Positions 34,203-43,549 of a DNA stretch of 64,000 nt are shown here, in pieces. A model generated the notes under the pieces. It had not been told where the DNA came from. It was given only the letters and a program-made list of their open reading frames with translations, and ran no database searches. Position 1 is the first letter of the stretch. Each line of letters opens with the position of its first letter. This stretch comes from Larix kaempferi. Its lineage: Eukaryota; Streptophyta; Pinopsida; Pinales; Pinaceae. Made by a program: the position numbers and the translations under genes. The DNA lies in NCBI GenBank assembly GCA_027924585.1, contig BSBM01000964.1:2053501-2117500 (forward strand), read 5' to 3'.

Positions 34203-36225
34203 GTGAGCTTGCAAAGATGGAACAAGTACACTTGTTCATATTCAGAAGATCAAAAGTCCTAGCAGGCCAACTTGGCCCTTTTTTAATAAAATTGCATGTA
34301 TACCCTGTGGGGAATTGTAATAAGTTGGCTTAGCATGATGTCTTTTGTAACAAACTTGGCTTGCCTAGAACTTGGACATCAATGCAGTACTCTAGACTGT
34401 TTTTTCCTTGGTAATTATGCATTGTTTTTCAGCGACGTATAATTTTCGAGCTTTTCACTCACACCTCGAAAGCTGGAGTATCTACCTTGGTGGCTAAACC
34501 TTGGGAGGTTGTTAAAGTCTACGTGTCTATGTATATTACCATGCTTGTCATCGATGATGAGTCATATGAATATGTACAAGGCCCCCCTAGGTTTTATTTT
34601 AATTTTTGCAAATAAAAAATTTTCCCGTAAAATGGGTCATTTTTTAATATAAAAATTAAAAAAATGCATAAAAGTGCGGTCGGGAAGGGATTTTTGCCAT
34701 GGGGGTGCTCGTTTTCTAACTGGGAGCATCCACTATACCCCTAAATCCACTTTGGAATTAATTTGAGTGATTATTTATGACTTTAATTAAAATTCTCTAA
34801 AACAAAAGTAAAAAAAGTGAATAAAAAATTAAAAGAATAGAAAATATGAGAGAAAATCAAATCCCACAATCAGTGGAAACATGTCCTAGACATGTTCTAA
34901 TTGAACTGAGGATAAAAAAGGAGTTATCTGAGTGTTAAATTGGCTTGATTGGGAACAAATCTCAGAGGGCGAGTTAACTCCCTCTCGGTGAGGGCGCATA
35001 TCTCCAAAGGGTGGGCGATTTTCCTTTGTGGAAGCTCTTGAATGGATGATGGGAAATCCAAGAAAGAGGGTGCATCTCTCAATGAGAGGTGGCGCATACC
35101 TCTTTTAGTTAACTCTTAATCAATCCCATTAATCTCTCCTAAACTCGCCCTCTTCTACCAGTGATGGATGCGCCCCCCTGGGCCTCTCTTGGGCTATTAA
35201 AGTAGGCCACTTCTCCATTGTTTAAGATGGAATGTGAAACCTCTGCTCTTGCTTGTAACATTGTTGTTGAATTTTTTCATGAATAAAAGGATTTGGAGGT
35301 GTCATATGGTGTCTTTGGCTCAAGTTGGATGAGCATTGTCTTGTGTATTTACTGAGGTAACTATAGAAACTCTTTTGTATTTTCTCTTTCTTGTCAATCA
35401 CTAGCCTTATGAAGGATTGGTATTAATCTGTAGGAGTGAGTAAGGTAGATTCTTTTACTCATTTAAATAATTTATGTTTAAGATTTAGAATTTGCATGCT
35501 TATGTGTTTATATGTATGCTCTTCTTGCTTTCAATATAAGTTTTTTACTAACGATTTGACAAGATTATTGGCAAGTATGAAGGTCTCTAAAGATGCTTCA
35601 TTTGGATTGATGAGAGACCTTGTTTGCTTCTCTGATTCTCCAAAACCTTTGTGAAGAAGACATAATCCCTCTTAACACCACTGTTACGACTTCATTTCCC
35701 AAGTTCTAAGGGCATTTCTCTTCACTCTCCATCCTTGAAAAAAACTATATTTTATTATGGTTATTGGTTACTTCAAGCTTATTCTTTAGATATACTTGTT
35801 TAAAAAGGTTTAAATCATTTTCAGATCTGATTTCTAAGTGGTTATATGCTTAGATATTAGAGTTTTCTTTACAAAAGTCTCATTTTACACTAGATCTAAC
35901 ATACGGTAATCTTGTCTTTTACAAGTCATTTCTCGGTAAATTTAAAGGCTTGCTAGATTATATTTATTTTATGATTTTAAAAGATTACATCTAGCAACTT
36001 TGGTGCTTCTTATTGGTTTCCCTTTAAAGGTGTGACTCAACACACCAAGAGAGTTGGTGTCACAAGCCTACTCTTCTTGGTTACTTGCATTTTTTAGATC
36101 TAGTTTAACTTGATTTTTTTTTGTCATTTTTCTAACCTTGCCCAAAACACTTTCAAAGTGTTTTTTTGGGCATTTTCTACTAACAATTGTTTGCTGATTT
36201 TTGTCTTTTTATGAGCAGGTAAAAA
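34122..36225 (+). mobile_element. Long LTR, copy A (2.1 kb or more)
   Basis: It begins TGTTATCCACC and aligns in the same orientation with 62590-64000. Shared landmarks include GCTGGAGT/GCTGGAAT near 34460/62902, CCATGGGGGTGCTCGTTTTC at 34699 and 63134, GGGGGCGCATC-type motifs, and AATAAA(A/G) with a TATGGTGTC context at 35283/63701. The 3' limit is estimated from where copy B leaves the window. No gag or pol lies next to it. The internal ORF at 35436 is not supported. Confidence 0.7.
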
Positions 36226-36269
36226 CAAGTGCTGTCGGTTTTTCGAAGATCTGAACCTTTTGTAGCACC

Positions 36270-37570
36270 CAGAACTTTCCTCCCTCATATCTAGACTTTT
36301 TTCTAAGCATTGTAAGCTTTCCTCGATCCCATTTTACAAAGGATCGGGAAGTATTCCATCATTGTAACCGTCCATAATAAAAATAAAGTGGGCTACACAA
36401 CCCCCACACCCCATCCCCCTGGGGGGATTCACATTTTTTCATGGTTTGAATTTTTCTAACAAGTTTGTTATTTTCTTAAACACAATCACACACACACACT
36501 TATAGGCAATATACTTTCAAGTTAAAAAGCTTAAAATATTTTCATTTTATCTTTGTTACAAAATAACGACCTTGTTGCCGTGCATTCCTGAAGTACCAAA
36601 AGAGATTTCTCGAGTAAGGGAAAAGAGATTCTCAGCTTTAGGATTAATTAGTTCACATTTGATTTGATTTCTTTTTTCAAGTTAAAGTAACGAACCAAGG
36701 CTTTGATTTCCTAAAGTATGCTCTCACCATATTTGAAAGGGATTGCTTGAGTGATTGATGGACGATCAAAAAAGAGATTCCTAGTCTGTAGTATTTAGAC
36801 CCATATTTTGCAATTAACATCCCTATAGATGAAAATCTGGCATCTTACAAACTTTATTGTTTGTGGGAAAAGTCTGCATTGAAGCAGGAACTACTAGATA
36901 GTGGCCGTGAGGATCTATCATGCTACACCCTTGTTTGGTGTTAGTGTTGGACACACCCCCACGACTCAAATCTAGCCCACATTTCACGTATAGAACCGCA
37001 CTTGGTAAATATGGACATATTCCTTGTACCTCACGGTATATCGGGAATTCCCTTCCCTGTAAGTAATTCATCTTAAATAAGGTACAATTTACCAAGAAGT
37101 AACCCACTCCTTTAATCACTCATCGTAATAAATTAAAACTGACAATAAGACACTTGCAAAACTTTCCCGTCACAAGAACAACAACTTGACTCCACGACAC
37201 TGGTCTATAATCTCAAATTTTCACTAAAATCAAATCTGCATGTCGTGTATGCTTTAATTTTATATGTTGTTGAACTAAATTATCGATTTGCAATTATCGT
37301 TCCAATAAAATTCTTTAACTCCTAAACCACACTTACCTTTTTTGTACTTAGCTTAGTTAACCATAGTATTTTGTTAGGGACTTACCCCCCTTGGCTTCAT
37401 TGGTAGTTAGCCTAAACAGAGGAGTCAATATTAAGTGACAGTACTTGACTCGAGACTTGCCCACATGGATGCAACAAGCGGCTTAAAGATTTATGTCACG
37501 TTATCCCAGGTCGTGTTTAGGCGGCAACACACCCCATCTAGGGAGACGTCTACTTGTTTGGCTAAAGCTA
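36270..37570 (-). repeat. Dispersed repeat Y, minus orientation (probable LINE 3' region)
   Basis: The reverse complement matches about 61385-62540: GTTTAGGCTAA..GAAGCCAAGGGGGGTA, TTTATTACGATGAGT.ATTAAAGGAGTGGGTTA, and GGGGGATGGGGTGTGGG..GTAGCCCACTT appear in the same order. On - it directly follows the LINE RNase H fragment at 37601, so it may be that LINE's 3' untranslated region. That link is inference. Confidence 0.65.
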
Positions 37571-37600
37571 CACATTCCACATGATTGGGTGCTCTGGGTC

Positions 37601-38620
37601 CTAAGCTGATAGGCAATCCACATTTGGAGCATCGTTGCTTGCACCTATATTAGCTAACTTATCCGCCACTTCATTTTCCTTCCGTATGACATGAGAAGGG
37701 ATCAAAACCATGTGAGGGCCTAACAGGGATTGTAGAAGTTCCAAATGCACCAACAATCTCCAACTGGGAGAGATCTTTTCCGGTTGAGATCCATTAATAA
37801 GTTTAGAGAGCATTGCCAATATTATTTGAGAATCCCCCTCCACAATAAGTTGTTGATGATGATATTGAATGGTAGACTGAAGACCTCGAACTAGAGCCCA
37901 TAATTTAGATGCATTATTGGAGTCATGTCCAATGTCACCTGCAATAATGTGGAGGATGTCCCCACTGTGATCTCTAAAAACTACACTAAAACCAATGGGG
38001 CTATATTCCCTTTGGAGGGCCCATCAAATTCATTTTGACGAAACCTGCAGGGGGAGGCTGCCAATTCGAAGGACTGTTTCCTTGAGGAGGTTTTCCAATA
38101 GGCATATCATGAGAGGAAGGAAGATAGAGATTCCAATGGGCTAGAATTGGTTGCTCTTCCCGAGGACATTTCGAGTCCTCAGATGTCCACTTAGATATTT
38201 AGATTGTTTCCAATATTGAGTTTTTAATTTTATCCCAAAATACCTCCTGAGGAAGCTACCGAGAGTGGAATATTCATTGGTTTCTTTCCTTCCAAATATG
38301 CTATAAGGTGAGACCTTGTAAGAGTTTCCAAATCCTATTCAAAATTGGAATATTAAAACCAAAGGACCACCATCTAGCAATGGTGTTGTGAATATTGTCC
38401 CTATTTCTATCAGAGGAGCGCATGGTTTGAGCAAGTTGATCCCAGATCTATGAGGTGTACCAACATTGATTTAGAAAATGTTCCATTGATTCCTCATACT
38501 GGAGGTAGAGATGGTATATCGAGGGGCCAGTTAAACTTCACTTCCTCCGTTTGTCCCACGTCAGGATGCTTCGATGCATAGCGAGCCAAAAAAAAGTACC
38601 AACCTTCGGCCATAAGTTCA
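37601..38620 (-). pseudogene. LINE C-terminal region with RNase H
   Basis: On -, HSGDILHIIAGDIG, NNASKLWALVRGLQSTI and VEGDSQIILAMLSKL (37843 downwards) form an RNase H domain. It ends with HVIRKENEVADKLANIG, typical of plant L1 RNase H, and a stop at 37601. Upstream, about 38200-38600 matches the zf-RVT region in broken frames. The RT domain is not present. Confidence 0.75.
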
Positions 38621-38656
38621 GATTCCAAACATTCTTCCAGATATCATCCTGAGGAA

Positions 38657-38806
38657 GGAGATGAAATGTTGCTTGTAGGTTATAAGCCTCCTTAGTAGAC
38701 AAGGTTCCCCTAGGATGGTGACCCCATCCTAGGAGATGAAATGTTACTTATAGGTTATAAGCCTCCTTCGTAGACAAGGTTCCCCTAGTATGGTGACCCC
38801 ATCCTA
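38657..38806. repeat. 75-bp tandem pair
   Basis: GGAGATGAAATGTTGCTTGT and its continuation through GGTGACCCCATCCTAG recur after 75 bp, a multiple of three, with few differences. Confidence 0.85.
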
Positions 38807-38820
38807 GAATGCCAGGGCCT

Positions 38821-39993
38821 TGCTTGACCCTAATTTTTCTTAAGAATTAAGAAATAATTAAAATCAGGAAGGGATTGTGTGATTATTTAGAAGGCTTCAC
38901 ACATGCATATGTGAAGAGAGTTATACAAATTTCCACAGAGATTTTCAAATGTGGCGTGAGTTCCAAAGGGTTTACAATTTGGTATATATTTTTTGGAATA
39001 TATTTCAAAGTTAGCTTGTTTTTGAGTAATTACGTCGTAAAGCGTTTCTCTAAGTGAGAAAGACTCCCCGAATTTTAGCTTATACTTGTCGATGACCGTT
39101 GGATATTTTGTCTGACGATTGAACTGATTTGGTCCGTCGATTGTCTATGATAAGCACGTGCATGGACTCGTTGTTTCAAGTCATTGCGAAGCTTTGCAAG
39201 CGGCTGTCACTTCAACTGCGAATGCAAATTCCACTGCAACTGCGAATGAAACTTTTGTTTCATCTCCAGTCCCTTCGTCGATCGTCTCGGGGGAAAGCAC
39301 GTGGATCTGCTGTCAAGAATGTTGTATATTGCCATTAAAGCTGCTATACAAATCGTCGCTTGAAACCTTCAATGAGAGCATTGAATGAACTTGCCTGCAC
39401 CCCTTCAATGCTGATTTGCAGAATATCTTTACTGCGTGGCCTGCCGACATTGTTGAGGTGGTGCATTCTTAGTAAGAGAGGCTGAGGCAATGCATTGGAT
39501 TCTGCAGTGCATTCTGGCCCAAAACTAAATGCCAACCTTCTAGCGCATCCATTATCATCCTATAATTCATAGGCAGCGTTTTGCAGTGGACGGTGGTAGC
39601 CCCGAAATGCCATTATGCTCCTCACAAATTACAATGAATGCACATAGTTCGGTGTATCTCCAGCAGGGCAGGTTGGTAAGCAAGCAAGAACCCAATTTAA
39701 ATTGTATAGAGAAGGTTTCACATATCCATTTGAACCAAAGAAATCCATTTCACGTACAATATCAGCATGGCCCTGGTATCTGGTCAAGATAGGTAAATTT
39801 AGAACAGAAAGGTGGCCTACTTGTTAGTGCCTACTGGATACTTTGAGAGTGAATGGCAAATATGGAAAGCGTTAGCTCGCTGTTGCTAAATGGGCACTCC
39901 TAGTTATCTAATGTTAGTTCTATGAACTGTATTATGTATACTTTATAATGATTATGAGATTTCCTAGAAAGATCATAAACTATTTGTGGGAAG
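38821..39993. other. Unassigned sequence upstream of the glycosyltransferase fragment
   Basis: GC-richer from 39100. It holds short ORFs on both strands (39158-39388 +, 39344-39535 -, 39586-39792 +) without a recognisable domain. It may contain the promoter and leader of the interrupted gene. Confidence 0.4.
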
Positions 39994-40390
39994 ATGAATC
40001 ACCAGAACGACACCAGGAAGAAGCTTCATTTTCTGGTCTTTCCATGGTTGGCGCAGGGCCATATAAATCCATTCATAGAGCTAGCTATCCAAGGATCTGT
40101 GCATCCATGGCCACACTGTCTCCTCCCTCTCCACGCCCGTTAACATTTCCAGAATCAGGCCATCGTTAAAGCTTCAATGCTGGCCTGACCGGATCGATCT
40201 CCTGGAACTGTCGATACCCCTGACAGAAGGCCTGACTCCTGGAGCAGAATGCATGGTCGAAGCCGTTCCGAAGCCTGAGGCAGTGAAATGCATTCTATTC
40301 CTACCGAGGGTTCAACATTCTGGTTCACATACTTGTTTAGAGTTCACACTTGCACAGTCTTGGTCCAATTTCTTGGCAAAACATTCCAGT
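39994..40390 (+). pseudogene. UDP-glycosyltransferase N-terminus, interrupted
   Basis: ATG 39994 opens MNHQNDTRKKLHFLVFPWLAQ, followed by GHINPFIELAIQ. This is the N-terminal sugar-acceptor strand of plant UGTs (family 1 glycosyltransferases). A frame change leads to a stretch where SVHGHTVSF-like sequence is expected. A third frame then gives WPDRIDLLELSIPLTEGLTP and GAEC, again in the right order for a UGT. The later part (to the insertion at 40391) no longer resembles the family. The C-terminal PSPG box was not found on the far side of the inserted element. Frameshifts and loss of the C-terminal half make it a pseudogene. Confidence 0.7.
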
Positions 40391-41181
40391 TGTTAGGATA
40401 TTCCTATACTCCATCCTAGTCCTACCAACATTTTCATTATTTGCATTTCCAGTCTTGCATGCATGCATGCAATTGCATGCATCCCAGTCATCAGTCCCAG
40501 CACCTAGCCCTCAGTTAGCCAGCCCCTAGGAGCTTCTCACTGATCAGTTTTAGCCCTCCTACAGCTTAGTGCGCCCTTCTTCCTTGATTTAAGGAAGCCA
40601 CTCGTCCTCTCTCACCTACCACCCAGTTTCACTTCAGTTAGTTGAGTTATCTTCATTTCTTTCCTTGATTTAAGGTTAGAATGACTCTCAACTGATTGTA
40701 TCACTCCGATGGACCTCCAATGAGACTAGACTACCCATTCTGACTCCATATAGCTCCTCATGCACCCTCCATTGAGCCTCCTTCATTTAGTTAGTGCCTC
40801 CATGTGCTAGTTACACCCACCACACTCAGTTAAACTTAGTTTGACTGATGATTGACAATTACTTGTGCATTGATGACTCCACTGATGATGATGAAGACTT
40901 CTAGTTGTGCTCCGATGACACTCCAGTGATCTTTTGATCTCTCCATGAAGGCTAATTCGAATTGCCACCTTAGCATTTGAATCCTCATGCATTGTATTAT
41001 TTATTTGTCCATTTGTGATTAATGAATTAGTGTGTGTGAAGTTATTTTGCTTCTATCCGAGTTCTGTTGTATTATTATTCTGTTGCTCATTTTCCTGCAT
41101 TGACCACTCTTAATCTTATTCCTAAATTCCTTCATTGTGACGTATACATCAGCTCTTAGATCTGCTGTGAGGATTTTCACA
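40391..41181 (+). repeat. 5' LTR of non-autonomous element
   Basis: TGTTAGGATATTCC to GATTTTCACA, directly before the primer site. Confidence 0.9.
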
Positions 41182-41193
41182 TGGTATCAGAGC
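41182..41193 (+). other. Primer-binding site, tRNA-iMet
   Basis: TGGTATCAGAGC directly abuts the LTR end, as in the Copia element at 23622. Confidence 0.88.
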
Positions 41194-41345
41194 ATGTTGA
41201 GAGTTTTGTCTATCTCCATTCCTGAGAGTTTTTTGCAGGTTATTATCCAGATTTCGAGTGTAGTAGTTGCAGCAGTTTCTGCATTTTTGCAGCAGTAGTA
41301 GTTGCAGATATTTTCTATTATTTTTGCAGGCCTTCTACAGCTTCC

Positions 41346-41867
41346 ATGAATTTTGAAGGAATTCCTCCTCTTTCTCTATTCAACTATGTTGAATGGAAAC
41401 CAAAAATGATAGCATATTTGAAGAGCCATGATCTCTTTGATTATTGTTTTGAAAGAGAGTTTGAATCCTCTGAAGAAGAGAATGATTCGTTAAATGAAGG
41501 TGAAAGAGCCCTTGCACCCATGTGGTATGTTATGTCTCGATGCATGGAAATCCACTCCCTTGATGTTGAATCTCCAAAAGAGATATGGGCCCATCTGGAT
41601 GACAGATTTGGTAGACATAATGAAGGGATTGGTCCAAACCCTTTCGAGAGCAAGCCCAATGATACATTCGCCCTCCTTGATGATCTCATTGATCATGAAT
41701 CAGTACCAAACATATCTCATATTGAAGTTAGCCACAAAGAAGAACTTGCAGATTCTACACTCATCTCTTCTATTTCGAATTTTGTGCCATCTCACACTCT
41801 AGAAATTGCAGAGGTTCCTAAATCCTCTCTTGCACAAAGTCTGTTGGTTTGCATCATGATCTCATGA
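41346..41867 (+). pseudogene. Gag-head ORF of non-autonomous element
   Basis: 173 codons. The first third (FNYVEWKPKMIAYLKSHDLF and SLDVESPKEIWAHLDDRFG) is the UBN2/DUF4219 gag domain. The remainder (FALLDDLIDHESVPNISHIE onward) is acidic and unlike gag; no zinc knuckle is present. The frame overlaps the next ORF by 19 bp, and a single frameshift near 41845 would join them into one protein of about 335 residues. It may be a structural protein that rides in particles of a relative, or simply decay. Confidence 0.65.
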
Positions 41868-42358
41868 ATGTTTCGGAGGTAAAATCAGCCATTGGAGGTA
41901 ATGCATTCGCTCTCCTTGATCAATCACCTCTTATTTACTACTATATGATCATTATTTCATGCTTTCAGAAGGTTATTGAAGATGATGGCCATTGCCATTC
42001 GCTTGGGATAATTTCTCATGCATTTACTGGTTTAGATCTCACCTCTAATGGTTCAAAGGAGATCTTAAGCAACCATGATTCAAGTCTTGGATCTGATTTG
42101 GATTCCAAGAAATCACTGATATTTTATGGTTCTTTTGGGCATAATCTCACCCATGATGGTTCAAAGGAGAAAACAAAAGACTATCTGCATATTCATGGAT
42201 TTGGTCCTACCTCAACTGATTCAAATCACAGGTTCAAGGATCATCCTCATACTTTTGGATTTGTTCTCATCACATTCGATCTGAAGAGCAAGTACAAGCA
42301 CATGCTTTTTGAGCATGAACCACTTCTTCCCAAGAAGAAGATACCTCCAGACATATGA
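41849..42358 (+). pseudogene. Second ORF of non-autonomous element, unknown
   Basis: 169 codons in a different frame from the gag-head ORF. It contains loosely repeated phrases around LTSNGSKEILS and LTHDGSKEKTK and is rich in Ser, His and Asp. FALLDQ echoes FALLDD of the first ORF. No known domain recognised. Confidence 0.5.
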
Positions 42359-42531
42359 CCAAGCATCACACCTTCTTGAGTTTGGAGCATTTATTTTTGG
42401 TGTGCCTTACAGTCTATTTTGAGGGGGGTATTTTTCCCATGAGTTTTTCCCCATTTCCTCGGTTTATTGACTGTTATTATTCATTGTATTGGGTGACCTT
42501 TGGTCTTAGTTACTAGGGCCCAGGATGTATT

Positions 42532-42540
42532 AAGGGGGGG
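42532..42540 (+). other. Polypurine tract at 3' LTR
   Basis: AAGGGGGGG directly precedes TGTTAGG. A second tract, TTGAGGGGGG, lies about 115 bp upstream (around 42417-42427). Confidence 0.8.
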
Positions 42541-43313
42541 TGTTAGGATATTCCTATACTCCATCCTAGTCCTACCAGCATTTTCATTATTTGCATTTTC
42601 AGTCTTGCATGCATCCCAGTCATTAGTCCTAGCACCTAGCCCTCAGTTAGCCAACCCCTGGGAGCTTCTCACTAATCAGTTTTATGCCTCCTAGAGCTTA
42701 GTGCGCCCTTCTTCCTTGATTTAAGGAAGCCACTTGTCCTCTCTCACCTACCACTCAGTTGCACTTCAGTTAGTTGAGTTATCTTCAGTTCTTTCCTTGA
42801 TTTAAGGCTAGACTGACTCTCAACTGACTGTATCACTTCGATGGACCTCCGATGAGACTGGACTGCCCATTTTGACTCCAGTTAGCTCCTCATGCACCCT
42901 CCACTGAGCCTCCTTCATTCAGCTAGTGCCTCCATGTGCCAGTTACACCTACTACACTCAGTTAAACTCAGTTTGACTGATGATTGACAGTTACTTGTGC
43001 ATTGATGACTCCACTGATGATGATGAAGACTTCTAGTTGTGCTCCGATGACACTCCAATGATATTTTGATCTCTCCATGAAGGCTAATTCGAATTTCCAC
43101 CTTGGCATTCAAATCCTCATGCATTGTATTATTTATTTTTCCATTTGTGATTAATGAATTAGTGTGTGTGAAGTTATTTTGCTTTTATCCGAGTTCTACT
43201 GTATTATTATTTTGTTGCTCATTTTACTGCATTGACCACTCTTAATCTTATTCCTAAATTCTTTCATTGTGAGGTATACATCAACTCTTACATCTGCTGT
43301 GAGGATTTTCACA
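42541..43313 (+). repeat. 3' LTR of non-autonomous element
   Basis: TGTTAGGATATTCC to GATTTTCACA; it lacks the 18-bp GCATGC expansion of the 5' copy. Confidence 0.9.
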
Positions 43314-43421
43314 CCAGCTGTCAGTTTATTGTCCGCTCATTAACATCCTTCATGTATGTTTTTAATTCTCTGAATAGTTTCCTGCCGTGAAAATTTTAGT
43401 GGATAAACTTGTTCAATCCTT

Positions 43422-43497
43422 GTTATTGAATTTGATTGGAAAACTCTATAAGTTCTCTTGTTATTGAATTTGATTGGAAAACTCTGTAAGTTCTCTT
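43422..43497. repeat. 38-bp tandem pair
   Basis: GTTATTGAATTTGATTGGAA and its continuation repeat once with one substitution. Confidence 0.85.
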
Positions 43498-43531
43498 GGT
43501 TTCTGGCATGTAGATGATTGATCCCTGGATT

Positions 43532-43549
43532 TTTAGGGTTTAGGGTTTA
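43532..43549. repeat. Short interstitial telomere-type repeat
   Basis: TTTAGGGTTTAGGGTTTA is about 2.5 units of the plant TTTAGGG repeat. Confidence 0.7.

Larger units (their letters stand above)
40391..43313 (+). mobile_element. Complete non-autonomous LTR element (2.9 kb)
   Basis: Two LTRs (791 and 773 bp) flank a 1359-bp interior with primer site, gag-derived ORF and polypurine tract. The flanks are CCAGT and CCAGC, a TSD with one mismatch. By my hand alignment the LTRs differ at about 48 positions, mostly transitions, plus one 18-bp indel (GCATGC expansion), roughly 6 percent. There is no pol. LTR blocks are shared with the Copia elements at 22920 and 28562, so a related Copia could have mobilised it. 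Confidence 0.9.
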
